Positions 43,013 through 52,009 of a stretch of 64,000 nt of DNA are shown in pieces; position 1 is the first letter of the stretch, and each line of letters starts with the position of its first letter. The position numbers and the translations under genes are program-made. The notes under the pieces were generated by a model. The model was not told where the DNA came from and searched no databases. It worked only from the letters and a program-made list of their open reading frames with translations. Source of the stretch: Pantoea eucrina (GTDB lineage Bacteria; Pseudomonadota; Gammaproteobacteria; Enterobacterales; Enterobacteriaceae); contig NZ_MAYN01000008.1 of assembly GCF_001691555.1 (NCBI RefSeq), forward strand, positions 948,617-1,012,616, in the 5' to 3' direction.

Positions 43013-43078
43013 TCACTCCAGCAGATAAATACCCGCAACGAGTGTGCCAACAGAAATAATGTGCAGTAGCTCAGTCAT
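43013..43078 (-). CDS. Putative 21-residue membrane peptide
   Basis: A 21-codon ORF starts at the ATG at 43078 with AGGAGG seven bases upstream, an ideal ribosome site. The peptide begins MTELLHIISVGTLVAG and then IYLLE, almost wholly hydrophobic and long enough to span a membrane once. A perfect hairpin follows its stop. I know no named E. coli peptide with this sequence. The strong ribosome site is the main support. Confidence 0.5.
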   Translation of the reverse strand: MTELLHIISVGTLVAGIYLLE

Positions 43079-43455
43079 GGTTCGCCCTCCTGGATATGTA
43101 CAGATGAAGTCAAGGACGGATATCACAGTTCGTCAAATTTAATCATTGTGGGTGATTATTTTAAAGCAGCGTAATGACTGTGCGTTTTGTCTGAATTCAG
43201 CATTGCGCCGGTTATCTTAGCAAGCCGCTAACTGATTAAGTTCAGAGAATAAAGTGAGTTTTGTTTAGCGTGTATGCTGAATAGCATTGCTCCCGCTACC
43301 CGATTTTAGGTCTGTTTGCTCTTAAAAATGCAGCAAAACTCTTTTTTTGTACTATATTGTTATAGCAAAGGGTGAGTTTTGTAAAAAACAACGCTGCATC
43401 CTCAATAACAAACAGACAGGCCGCAAAAGGCCGTTTTAAACTAAAGGATATAAAA

Positions 43456-43653
43456 ATTATTTCAGTTTCAATCTCTATGCGTTGCCCTCACTGCCTGGGC
43501 TCGCAGTATCGTAAATCCGCCTTTGACGTTTCTGAGAAGAATCCGGCGGGTGCTAAGTGCATATTCTGTAAAACAGCGATGATTGCCCTTAACCCGGCGG
43601 CGATGAACACGTTAGCTAAGCTTAAAATGAATAACGAAGTGCTTCACAGATAA
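43456..43653 (+). CDS. ymcF: YmcF/YnfQ-type cold-shock small protein with probable ATT start
   Basis: The core RCPHCLGSQYRKSAFDVSEK and GAKCIFCKTAMI is that of the E. coli cold-shock proteins YmcF and YnfQ: two CxxC pairs that may hold a zinc ion. The first ATG in frame (43477) directly precedes RCPHC and has no ribosome site. An ATT at 43456 lies seven bases after AAAGGA (43443-43448), giving 65 residues. E. coli YmcF and YnfQ have been reported to start at ATT, so I use it. A GTG at 43372 is also in frame but has no family support. A terminator follows at 43670. Confidence 0.8.
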   Translation: MISVSISMRCPHCLGSQYRKSAFDVSEKNPAGAKCIFCKTAMIALNPAAMNTLAKLKMNNEVLHR

Positions 43654-43669
43654 CGGATCTCTGTCATGC

Positions 43670-43697
43670 AAAAGGCCACCTTCGGGTGGCCTTTTTT
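43670..43697 (+). terminator. Terminator after ymcF
   Basis: AAAAGGCCACC-TTCG-GGTGGCCTTTTTT, a stable UUCG-type hairpin with T run; also usable on the minus strand for the lipoprotein gene. Confidence 0.92.
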
Positions 43698-43759
43698 ATG
43701 CTGGTGTACTGCGGTAAGCCCAATCAAGACTACAAAATAATCCAGTGCCGGGCAGGCGT

Positions 43760-43930
43760 TCAGGCCTCAGGCTGTCCTGCCGGGCCCTTACTCATCGGTC
43801 CCCCGGGCACCGGATGCTCCATCGGCGGAGCGGGGCGGCCATCAGGACCAATCGGACGTTCCGGTTGCTGACAACCTGCCAGCATCAGCAGGCTGGCAGA
43901 GATAATCATGCCACTAAAAAACAGCTTCAT
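43760..43930 (-). CDS. Small proline-rich lipoprotein, 56 residues
   Basis: From the ATG at 43930 (GGGAG seven bases upstream) the product has a lipoprotein signal (MKLFFSGMIISASLLMLAGC, lipobox LAGC, Cys20) and a 36-residue mature part very rich in proline and glycine (RPIGPDGRPAPPMEHPVPGG). It resembles small surface or periplasmic lipoproteins of unknown role in enterobacteria. It is convergent with ymcF and shares its terminator. Confidence 0.72.
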   Translation of the reverse strand: MKLFFSGMIISASLLMLAGCQQPERPIGPDGRPAPPMEHPVPGGPMSKGPAGQPEA

Positions 43931-44129
43931 TCATACACTCCCTGATTAACAGCAACCTGGCGTTGCACATTAACTCTGGCTGATAAAATGCAATCTGTCG
44001 TTAGCGCCTGGCTTAATTTCACTGACCGGTAAAACCGCTCAGGCCCGGATTTCTTGTCTCAGGCGTTGCCGTGCATGGCGTCATCGCTTCTGTTGCCTAT
44101 ACTTAGGTTCTTAATGACAGGAGGCAAGC

Positions 44130-44336
44130 ATGTTCAAACATAACAGTAATGAAGAGCGCAAACATGAGGGTGATGTAGCCAAAGGATTGCCTGAAGCGGC
44201 ACCCTCTGCCGGAAACGCGTATGAAGAGGACGATCATCCGGTTCAGGACGCACCAGACGAGCATGGCGAAATTCCCCGTACGCGTGATAGCAGTGAAGAT
44301 GAAAAGAAAGATCCCTGGGAAGATAAAGGGAAATAA
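44130..44336 (+). CDS. Small acidic hydrophilic protein, 68 residues
   Basis: AGGAGG lies directly upstream of the ATG at 44130. The product is highly charged, without hydrophobic segments (EEDDHPVQDAPDEHGE, then SSEDEKKDPWEDKGK), so it is probably cytoplasmic and disordered. I recognise no family. Preceded by a TATACT-like -10 at about 44097. Confidence 0.62.
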   Translation: MFKHNSNEERKHEGDVAKGLPEAAPSAGNAYEEDDHPVQDAPDEHGEIPRTRDSSEDEKKDPWEDKGK

Positions 44337-44473
44337 CGCGTAGACGCCAAATAAGCAGGGTGTGACATTTATCTTTTTTTCTGCGGCTGGCGCACATATC
44401 CCTCAGGCCGCCGCAGTACGTCAGACAGGTAAGCCTATACTGAAAATACCCAACCCAGGGTCAGGAGGTAAAT

Positions 44474-44611
44474 ATGTCAGAACGTCCAGATGATCTTCAG
44501 CCTATCCCCGATGATGGACAGGCACCCGGTGCAGATGAGGATTTGCCCATGGATGATGGCGCAGTGCCCAACGATGACGCCATTCCTGCGGGTGATACGC
44601 GCAGAATTTAA
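44474..44611 (+). CDS. Small acidic protein, 45 residues
   Basis: An ideal AGGAGG stands seven bases before the ATG at 44474, and a good terminator follows the stop. The product is rich in Asp and Pro (PDDLQPIPDDGQAPGADED) and lacks hydrophobic segments; it should be disordered. It resembles the preceding 68-residue protein in composition but not clearly in sequence. Unknown function. Confidence 0.62.
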   Translation: MSERPDDLQPIPDDGQAPGADEDLPMDDGAVPNDDAIPAGDTRRI

Positions 44612-44636
44612 TCGGGATACATTTACCACTCAGTTG

Positions 44637-44670
44637 ACCCCGTCTGGCCTGGCGCTGCACGGGGTTTTTT
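44637..44670 (+). terminator. Terminator after the 45-residue protein gene
   Basis: ACCCCGT and ACGGGGT pair around a long loop, followed by TTTTT. Confidence 0.75.
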
Positions 44671-44782
44671 ATGAATAGGGTCAATAGGCTGGACTGCTTA
44701 TCCGTAAAGAGTAAAGCCGCGCCATACAGCCTGAAATGATATAAAATGCATCTGGCTTTTTATATTTCAGGACAAATTAGTA

Positions 44783-44950
44783 ATGGTAGATACACACTAT
44801 TTACTCTGGGTGATGACAGGGACGCTAACGATTCTCAGCCTGTTTATTGGCGCCATTGTCGGACAGGCGAAAACCCGCCGGCTGGGTATGATGACCTTTA
44901 CCGGTCTCTGGGCATTTTTTATGCTGGCCATATTTCTGATCACCCGTTAA
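44783..44950 (+). CDS. Small two-helix membrane protein, 55 residues
   Basis: The product has two hydrophobic segments (YLLWVMTGTLTILSLFIGAI and FTGLWAFFMLAIFLI) joined by a basic loop (GQAKTRRLG), the pattern of an inner-membrane hairpin. The ATG at 44783 has only a weak ribosome site (CAGGACAA). Its stop codon overlaps that of the convergent 35-residue gene. No family recognised. Confidence 0.6.
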   Translation: MVDTHYLLWVMTGTLTILSLFIGAIVGQAKTRRLGMMTFTGLWAFFMLAIFLITR

Positions 44951-45054
44951 CCCACTATCAGCAGATGCACCAGCCGGGCCAGCGACTCCAGCAGCAACAG
45001 GCTGCCGGCCACCAGCACAATCAACACCATGATAAACTGCTTACGGCCTTTCAT
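44947..45054 (-). CDS. Small single-helix membrane protein, 35 residues
   Basis: GGAG lies upstream of the ATG at 45054. The peptide starts MKGRKQFIMVLIVLVAGSLL, a positive N-terminus and one membrane helix, and ends with a second leucine-rich stretch. It lies downstream of rsmF on the same strand, 93 bases away, and its 3' end overlaps the convergent 55-residue gene by four bases. No family recognised. Confidence 0.55.
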   Translation of the reverse strand: MKGRKQFIMVLIVLVAGSLLLLESLARLVHLLIVG

Positions 45055-45147
45055 GCTGTGCTCTCCACGGGCAACGCCATACCGGCATTACACTATGCCG
45101 GTTGGGGTAAACTGACGTTAAACCATCAGAATATGAGCCGCAGCCTG

Positions 45148-46566
45148 CTAACGAAATAGCCGGCCGTCACGTACCAGCTCGCGCGGATAGCTGTTTTTAA
45201 TGCGGTTGCCCACTTTTTTAGCCAGCCCAAGCGGCTGCTGCTGCCAGGTGACGATCACCTCATCCCGGGCAGGTAGCGTCTCCGGATGAATATCCTGCCC
45301 GCGATACCAGCTCTCCGCCTCTGTTTCATTCAGCGCAAACGTTAGCGCTTCGTCAGGCTGCACCAGCGCCATGACCGCTTCGTGCTGCCAGCGGTAGCCT
45401 TTGGGAAAGGTTTCAGCCAGTTTCAGGCCGATGCGTGAAAAACGCACCTTATTCAGCCACTGCTCTGCGCTGGCCGGAAACAGCCACAGCTCTTTGTCCC
45501 GCTGCCAGAGTGTCAGGTTCTCATCCCACTGCAGGCCCACCTTAGCGGCTGCCTGCATCACCTCTGCGCTGAATTTACGGCTGGCGGGTGTAAACGGCAG
45601 CTTGCCGAGTTTATAGCCTGGCGCCGGCAGGGCCGGCACGCTGGCGGTTTTACGCAGACGCGCAACAAAGAATCCTTCGCTGTCAAAGCAGTGCGGAAAG
45701 ACGTGCAGATAGCCTTCCGGCGTCAGGGCCGCCTCTGCGCCGGCAAACAAATCCTGCAGCGGCAGGATCTCTGTGGCGTCAGGATAGCGTGCCAGTAACC
45801 AGGCTATTACCTGCTGATTCTCGATTGTGTTGAGGGTACAGGTTGAGTAGATCAGCACGCCGCCGGGCCTGAGCGCGTGAAAAGCGCTGTCGATGAGATC
45901 GCGCTGGGTAGCCGCAATCGCCTCTGTGCTGGCCAGCGTCCAGTTGCGCAGTGCATCTGCATCTTTACGCACGACGCCTTCACCAGAACAGGGGGCATCG
46001 AGCAGGATGGCGTCAAATTGTTCCGGCAGCGCTGCGCCAAACACCCGGCCATCGAAATGCGTCAGCGCCACGTTGCTGACGCCGCAGCGGCTGATATTGG
46101 CATGCAGCACTTTGACCCGGCTGGCGGAGTATTCATTGGCAAGGATCGCGCCGCGATTATGCATCAGCGCCGCCAGTTGCGTGGTTTTGGACCCCGGTGC
46201 GGCCGCCATATCCATGACCTGCTGTGCTTCCGGCGCGGCAGCAAACAGCGCCGTAACCGGCAGCATAGAACTCGCTTCCTGAATGTAGAACAGACCGCTG
46301 AGATGTTCCGCTACGCTGCCAAGCGGCAGGCTCTCATCATCGCGCTCGATCCAGAATCCTTCTGCGCACCAGGGTACCGGCGTCAGACGCCAGCCGTAAT
46401 GTGCCGTGCGGGCGAGAAAATCAGCCACGCTGATTTTCAGCGTGTTAACACGCAGGCTTTTGCGCAGCGGCTGCTGGCTGATGGCGAGAAAGCGTTGCAG
46501 TTCAGCTTCGTCGGTGAGACTGGCACGCATGAGGGTGATGAACTCTTCAGGAAAACGACTGGACAC
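45148..46566 (-). CDS. rsmF: 16S rRNA m5C1407 methyltransferase RsmF
   Basis: RsmF methylates C1407 of 16S rRNA. The 472-residue protein has the SAM site [19 protein letters not shown], the catalytic region [16 protein letters not shown] and IYSTCTL, and a C-terminal RNA-binding part ending [15 protein letters not shown]. The start is a GTG at 46566, without a strong ribosome site. It follows letB on the same strand, as in E. coli. Confidence 0.95.
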   Translation of the reverse strand: MSSRFPEEFITLMRASLTDEAELQRFLAISQQPLRKSLRVNTLKISVADFLARTAHYGWRLTPVPWCAEGFWIERDDESLPLGSVAEHLSGLFYIQEASSMLPVTALFAAAPEAQQVMDMAAAPGSKTTQLAALMHNRGAILANEYSASRVKVLHANISRCGVSNVALTHFDGRVFGAALPEQFDAILLDAPCSGEGVVRKDADALRNWTLASTEAIAATQRDLIDSAFHALRPGGVLIYSTCTLNTIENQQVIAWLLARYPDATEILPLQDLFAGAEAALTPEGYLHVFPHCFDSEGFFVARLRKTASVPALPAPGYKLGKLPFTPASRKFSAEVMQAAAKVGLQWDENLTLWQRDKELWLFPASAEQWLNKVRFSRIGLKLAETFPKGYRWQHEAVMALVQPDEALTFALNETEAESWYRGQDIHPETLPARDEVIVTWQQQPLGLAKKVGNRIKNSYPRELVRDGRLFR

Positions 46567-46647
46567 AACAATTTACCGCGCTAAAAAATGATGCGCGCAG
46601 TGTAACACGCGCAAAGAGAACGGGCAGCCTGCTGGCTGCCCGGTTGG

Positions 46648-49287
46648 TTAACGGGGGGCCGGGATTGCCGTACCCCATTCACGCCACGCTTTCGGCGCCT
46701 CATCCTGCAGCAGGAAGTGCTTGTTGGCGCCTGCCTGCGGTGCCAGCGGTACGGTAGGCGGAGTAGCGAACTGAATGCCACCGCGAATAAACTGCTGGAA
46801 GGTGCCGGTTTTCACCACGCCGCCAATCAGGCCAAAATCGAGGTTATAGCCGGATGCCAGCCAGAACACCGAATTATTCCGCACCAGGTGCTGATATTTT
46901 TTACTGATGCGCAGCGCAATCTGCACCCGATCGGCCATATTACCCAGCGAGGTGCCGGTGACCGTACCGACCTCAACGCCACGGAACAGCACCGGCGTGC
47001 CCAGCGAGAGCGAGCCTGCCTCGGCGGCATCGACATAAATGTTCAGGCCGTTCAGGTAACGTGAGTCAGTGATCGTGCTTTCCTGCAGTTCAAAGCTGCG
47101 CGCCATCGCACCTTTGCCGGGATCAACGTTCACATAAGGCTGCAGAATTGTCTCCAGATGGTTGACGCCTGCTGCAGAAATTTCCGGCGATACCACTGAG
47201 AAACGGCTGCCCGTGCGGGCAAAGTCCTGCACATATTCCGGATAGAGCACAGCTTTGGCGACCACCTGATTGTTATCCTGACTCAGCGCCAGCGATTCTA
47301 CCTGACCGACATTGATACCGAGATAGCGAACCGGCATGCCTGCCGCCAGTTTGCTGCCGTCATAAGTGTGCAGGGTAATCTGGCTGCCCACGGCGCGCGC
47401 TGCGGTTTCTGACGCGTACAGCACGCGCTTAACGCCTTTTTTCGCCTGCGCACCGGTCAGATTGTCAAAACTGATTGCTCCTTTCAGCGCCCGGTTAATT
47501 GGCGACGCCTGTACGGTCAGACCGCTACCGTTAAGCTGCACTTTGGCACCGCCTTCAGCCCAGAATACGCTTTCGCTGGTCAGCAGCTTGCGATACTGCG
47601 GCTGAATATGCACTGAGATATCAAACGCGTCTGCACGCGGCACCACATCGACCACTTCACCGACTTCAAACTTGCGGTAGAGCACCACCGAACCCGCCTG
47701 GACATCTGGCAGGCTGGTTGCCGTCAGCGTAAGGGTGGCTGGCGGCTGGTCGCCGGTGATCCCTTCCGCCGCCCGCTCGGCGTCTGCATAGAGCGGATAG
47801 CGGCTGGAGGCTTTACCTTTAGCGCCGGGATCGAGTCGAATACCGCCATCCACCCATTCACGTGCGCTGGCGCCCAGCACCTGCATGCCGTCGAGGCCAA
47901 ATTTCACGTTCAGGCGGCTGTTGACAATAAACTTACTGTCAGCGTGCACCAGCTGGCGATATTCAGGGTTAATCGCAACGACAAAATTGATGCCGTTTTC
48001 ATCCAGTTTGCGTGAGATCACCTGACCAATCTTCATGCCATAGATCACGACCGGCTGGCCGGCATCAATACCGTAGGTTTCCGGCGCGCTGAGCTGTACG
48101 GTCAGGACATCCGGTTTCTGCAGCAGCGTTTCACTGGCGGGCAGCACGCTGAAATGGTCCTGCGGCTCGCCGTCGCCGGGCACTAGCTCCAGCGTGTTAC
48201 CGGTGAGCAGGCTGCTCAGGCTGGTGTCAGTGAGGCTGAGTTTCGGTGCGCGCATCTCAATACGTGTACCGCTGCGCATCAGGCCGGTAACTGACGGATC
48301 AATGGTCAGTTCCCCCGAAACTTTACCACCAGGCAACAGCGTAAGTTTGGTCAGTGTGCCTACTTCCAGCCCCTGATAAATCAAAGGCGTACTGTTGGCT
48401 TTAAGGTTGTTACCATCAGGCAGTTCAAGATTAATCAGCACGCCGCGCTGGCTGTGTGCAAGATCCGGATAGAGCTGATAGTTCTGCTCGCTCTCAGCCG
48501 GGTCGCCTTTTTCCGGGGAATCAAAGGCGATAGCGCCGTTCACCAGCGCGGCCAGGCTCTCAAGCTTCACTTTTGCACCGCTCAGGCTGACATCGGCATC
48601 AATACCGGAAACGTTCCAGAAGCGGCTCTGCTTTTTGATCAGGTTGATAAAACGCCGCTCAATCAGCACATCAATCGTGACGCCATCGGTATTGCCATTA
48701 AGGCTGTAATCATAGACGTGTCCCACCGGAATCTTGCGGTAGTAGACCAGCGAGCCGGTATTAAGCGAACCCAGGTCAGGCGCATGCAGATGGATGAGCA
48801 GCTCGCCGGTATTGACCCGGTATTTGGGCTGCGTATCAAGCGCGGTGAAATGGTCGCGCTCTTTGCCATCGCCAGGCATCATACCGATGTAGTTACCGCC
48901 CACGAGCGCATCCAGCCCGGAGACGCCAGCGAGAGAAGCTTTTGGCGTCACCAGCCAGAATTGCGTATTTTCACGCAGTGCATCACGCATATCGCTTTTG
49001 ATACTCGCTTTGATGCGAATGCTGCGGTAATCATCGCTCAGCTCAATGCCCTGCACGGTACCGACTTCCACACCCTGATAGCGAATCGGCGTGCGGCCCG
49101 GCACAATGCCGTCTGCCGTCTGGAAGTTGATGGTAATCGTTGTCCCGCGCTCCTGATAGTTGGTCCACAAAAGCCAGCTGGCAATCAGCAGGGCGATAAT
49201 GGGCAAAAGCCAGAATGGCGACAACTTACGTTTATTACGTACGGTTGCGCTAGTCGGTGTAGTCGGCGTTTCCTGTTGCATGTGCAT
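46648..49287 (-). CDS. letB: Lipid-transport MCE protein LetB (YebT)
   Basis: LetB forms a tube of stacked MCE rings that carries lipids between the inner and outer membranes. The 879-residue protein (E. coli 877) has one N-terminal membrane anchor ([17 protein letters not shown], about residues 25-41) and seven MCE repeats, visible as recurring patterns such as [37 protein letters not shown] and [17 protein letters not shown]. It overlaps the 3' end of letA by 38 bases. Confidence 0.95.
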   Translation of the reverse strand: MHMQQETPTTPTSATVRNKRKLSPFWLLPIIALLIASWLLWTNYQERGTTITINFQTADGIVPGRTPIRYQGVEVGTVQGIELSDDYRSIRIKASIKSDMRDALRENTQFWLVTPKASLAGVSGLDALVGGNYIGMMPGDGKERDHFTALDTQPKYRVNTGELLIHLHAPDLGSLNTGSLVYYRKIPVGHVYDYSLNGNTDGVTIDVLIERRFINLIKKQSRFWNVSGIDADVSLSGAKVKLESLAALVNGAIAFDSPEKGDPAESEQNYQLYPDLAHSQRGVLINLELPDGNNLKANSTPLIYQGLEVGTLTKLTLLPGGKVSGELTIDPSVTGLMRSGTRIEMRAPKLSLTDTSLSSLLTGNTLELVPGDGEPQDHFSVLPASETLLQKPDVLTVQLSAPETYGIDAGQPVVIYGMKIGQVISRKLDENGINFVVAINPEYRQLVHADSKFIVNSRLNVKFGLDGMQVLGASAREWVDGGIRLDPGAKGKASSRYPLYADAERAAEGITGDQPPATLTLTATSLPDVQAGSVVLYRKFEVGEVVDVVPRADAFDISVHIQPQYRKLLTSESVFWAEGGAKVQLNGSGLTVQASPINRALKGAISFDNLTGAQAKKGVKRVLYASETAARAVGSQITLHTYDGSKLAAGMPVRYLGINVGQVESLALSQDNNQVVAKAVLYPEYVQDFARTGSRFSVVSPEISAAGVNHLETILQPYVNVDPGKGAMARSFELQESTITDSRYLNGLNIYVDAAEAGSLSLGTPVLFRGVEVGTVTGTSLGNMADRVQIALRISKKYQHLVRNNSVFWLASGYNLDFGLIGGVVKTGTFQQFIRGGIQFATPPTVPLAPQAGANKHFLLQDEAPKAWREWGTAIPAPR

Positions 49288-50494
49288 CCCAGATCAGGCG
49301 GCTATCCAGCCACTCAACAGCCATAATAGTCAGGATTACCGCTGCGCCGAAGTAAAACGCGGCAGGTCCCATGGTAAAAGCCAGTAGCTGATCGCGATTG
49401 ACCAGCGACATCGTTAAAGCAATAACAAACAGATCCAGCATCGACCAGCGTCCTACCCAGGTCACCACGCGCAGCAGCCGGATGCGGGTTTTCAGCCCCT
49501 GCTCACATTTGAAGTGAATGCTGAGCAGCAGCGTCAGCATTACCAGTACTTTTGTGAAAGGCACCAGAATACTGGCGATAAACACCACCGCCGCGATGGG
49601 GATATTGCCCGAGCCGAGCCCAAGAATACCGGAAAAAATAGTGTCTTCGCGCCGCGAGCCGTTTACAAATACCACGGAAATTGGCAGCAGATTGGCGGGG
49701 ATCAGCATGACAATTGATGCGATTAATGCCGCCCAGGACTTTTGCAGGCTGTGGCGGCGGCGAAAATCAAGCGGCGTATGACAACGCGTACAGCGGCCGC
49801 GCGCATCGGGCATCCCGGTGTGGTGACAGTTCAGACAGACCTGCCAGCGCTCCGGCGGCGCAGTGGGCGTGTCCTGCGGATAGTAATGCTCCCAGAGTTC
49901 TTCCACGTTAAGATGAATAATGGTGAGCAGGCTCAGTACGGTTAAGGCCACGTAAGCGGCCAGTCCATAGCCCAGCGCCAGCGAGGCGTAATCCTGAACT
50001 TTGATCGAGGCTACGCCAATGCCGACCAGATAAATATCCAGCATCACCCACTCCTTTAGCCGCTCAAGCATCAGCAGCACCGGGCGCAGATTCATGCCCA
50101 GCCGGTTGCCGATCCACAGGTAGCTGATGCCGGCAACCAGCGTAACCGGAGCACCAATGGTGCAAAAAGCGACCATAGCGGCCGTAAGCACGTTGCCCTG
50201 TTGCGCCATCTGCAATACGCCTTCCAGCAGACTGGCGTTAATGCGCATGCCAAGCAGACGAATTTCAACCAGCGGCAGGCTGAAAGCAAAAGGCATCAGC
50301 ACCAGCATTGTGACTGCCATTGCGGTCAGACGCCGCATTGACCAGTCGCGGCCGTTCTGGATTTTGGCATGACAGCGCGGGCAATAGGCAGTTTGATGCG
50401 ATTTCACATCCGGTAAGGAAAAAAGGGTATCGCATTGGGGGCAACGCTGATAACGTGCGTGGGGCAAGCTCTGGCTGATAGCGTGAATTTTCAT
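49250..50494 (-). CDS. letA: Inner-membrane lipid-transport protein LetA (YebS, PqiA family)
   Basis: LetA is the inner-membrane partner of LetB. The 414-residue protein has two PqiA-type halves, each with a zinc ribbon (CPQCDTLFS with CPRCHAK, and CLNCHHTG with CTRCHTP) followed by four or so membrane helices. [20 protein letters not shown] and [21 protein letters not shown] match E. coli LetA closely. letA-letB-rsmF form one unit. Confidence 0.95.
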   Translation of the reverse strand: MKIHAISQSLPHARYQRCPQCDTLFSLPDVKSHQTAYCPRCHAKIQNGRDWSMRRLTAMAVTMLVLMPFAFSLPLVEIRLLGMRINASLLEGVLQMAQQGNVLTAAMVAFCTIGAPVTLVAGISYLWIGNRLGMNLRPVLLMLERLKEWVMLDIYLVGIGVASIKVQDYASLALGYGLAAYVALTVLSLLTIIHLNVEELWEHYYPQDTPTAPPERWQVCLNCHHTGMPDARGRCTRCHTPLDFRRRHSLQKSWAALIASIVMLIPANLLPISVVFVNGSRREDTIFSGILGLGSGNIPIAAVVFIASILVPFTKVLVMLTLLLSIHFKCEQGLKTRIRLLRVVTWVGRWSMLDLFVIALTMSLVNRDQLLAFTMGPAAFYFGAAVILTIMAVEWLDSRLIWDAHATGNADYTD

Positions 50495-50711
50495 AAGTGA
50501 CGCGAGTGGCCCATCATTCGTTACGGTTGCCGGCAGTCTGAACAGAACGTGCAGCCTGCACTATCTTGTGGTACGAGATCAGTCTCAATCATAGCGTGCT
50601 AAGGGTATAGCAACTTATTCAATGATTCACCTTGTTGGGCTGGATTATTAGTGCTTATTTTAACGACTGAGGGAAAACTGACACCTCTCAGTGATGAATT
50701 ATGGTTGATCA

Positions 50712-51212
50712 ATGAACAAAAAAGCCTTTTACGAGGATCTAAATCGTGATGCCCGGGCGCTGCTGGCGGGCGAAACTTCTTTCCTGGCCGCGCTGGCTAA
50801 CTGCAGTGCGCTGCTGTTTGAGCGTCTGGAAGGGGTTAACTGGGCAGGCTTTTACCTGCTGACGGAAGAGAATACGCTGGTACTGGGTCCGTTCCAGGGC
50901 AAAATTGCCTGCGTGCGCATTCCGGTAGGTAAAGGGGTCTGCGGCACGGCAATGGCAGAAGGGCGTGTCCAGCGCGTGGATGATGTGCACGCGTTCCCTG
51001 GCCATATCGCCTGTGATGCCGCCAGCAACGCAGAAATCGTGATTCCTCTGAAAGTGAAGGGTCTTCTGGCAGGCGTTCTTGATATCGACAGTACACTTCA
51101 TTCCCGCTTTGATAGTGAGGATGAAGCAGGGCTGGTAGCCCTTGCCGACGGGCTGTGTGAGGTGCTGGCGAACAGCAACATCGAAAAATTTATTGCGCTG
51201 TCGCATAGCTAA
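50712..51212 (+). CDS. msrC: Free methionine-(R)-sulfoxide reductase MsrC
   Basis: MsrC reduces free methionine-R-sulfoxide. The 166-residue GAF-domain protein has the family motifs GVNWAGFYLL, LVLGPFQGKIACVRIPVG, GVCGTA and HIACDAASNAEIV, including the three cysteines of the catalytic cycle. Upstream of proQ as in E. coli. Confidence 0.95.
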   Translation: MNKKAFYEDLNRDARALLAGETSFLAALANCSALLFERLEGVNWAGFYLLTEENTLVLGPFQGKIACVRIPVGKGVCGTAMAEGRVQRVDDVHAFPGHIACDAASNAEIVIPLKVKGLLAGVLDIDSTLHSRFDSEDEAGLVALADGLCEVLANSNIEKFIALSHS

Positions 51213-51308
51213 TCGTCTGGATTGCATGGCATTTGGCGATGTTGTCATTATAATGTCGCCTGTTCATGCCCTCTCTGGTCGGCAAATCCGTTGTAATCAG
51301 GAAATTTC

Positions 51309-51989
51309 ATGGAAAATCAACCTAAGTTGAATAGCAGTAAAGAAGTCATCGCCTTTCTGGCGGAACGTTTTCCGCACTGCTTTAGCGCCGAAGGTGAAGC
51401 GCGTCCGCTCAAAATCGGTATCTTTCAGGATCTGGTCGAGCGCGTTCAGGGCGAAAATAGTCCGAGCAAAACGCAGCTGCGTTCAGCTCTGCGTCTTTAT
51501 ACCTCCAGCTGGCGTTATCTTTACGGTATCAAAGCAGGTGCAACACGTGTGGATCTTGATGGCAACGCCTGTGGCGTGCTGGATGAGCAGCACGTAGAGC
51601 ATGCGCGTAAGCAGCTGGAAGAGGCAAAGGCACGCGTTCAGGCGCAGCGTGAGCAGCAGCGGGCGAAAAAGCGCGAAGCGGGAGAAGAGAGTGCAGAGCG
51701 TCGTCCGCGTAAGCCAGCACCGCGTAAAGCGGCTGAAGGCGATGCGCCGCGTAAGCCACGCCCTCAGACGCCACGCACCGGTGCTGCAGAACGCAACGCC
51801 GCGCCACGTCCGCCGCGGGCAAAACCCGTTACCGACACCTCAGCTTTGCAGCCAGGTCAGACTATTAAAGTCACAGCAGGCAAAAGTGCTATGGACGCTA
51901 CCATTCTTGAAATTACTAAAGATGGCGTTCGGGTACAGCTTGCTTCCGGCCTGGCAATGATTGTGCGCGCAGAACACTTGCAGTTCTGA
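51309..51989 (+). CDS. proQ: RNA chaperone ProQ
   Basis: ProQ binds structured small RNAs and mRNA 3' ends. The 226-residue protein has a FinO-like N-terminal domain (residues 1-120; [21 protein letters not shown] and [22 protein letters not shown]), a basic linker rich in Arg, Lys, Ala and Pro, and a C-terminal Tudor-like domain ([20 protein letters not shown]). It sits just before prc, as in E. coli. Confidence 0.96.
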   Translation: MENQPKLNSSKEVIAFLAERFPHCFSAEGEARPLKIGIFQDLVERVQGENSPSKTQLRSALRLYTSSWRYLYGIKAGATRVDLDGNACGVLDEQHVEHARKQLEEAKARVQAQREQQRAKKREAGEESAERRPRKPAPRKAAEGDAPRKPRPQTPRTGAAERNAAPRPPRAKPVTDTSALQPGQTIKVTAGKSAMDATILEITKDGVRVQLASGLAMIVRAEHLQF

Positions 51990-52009
51990 AACGGAGGCCC
52001 GACCCTGGC

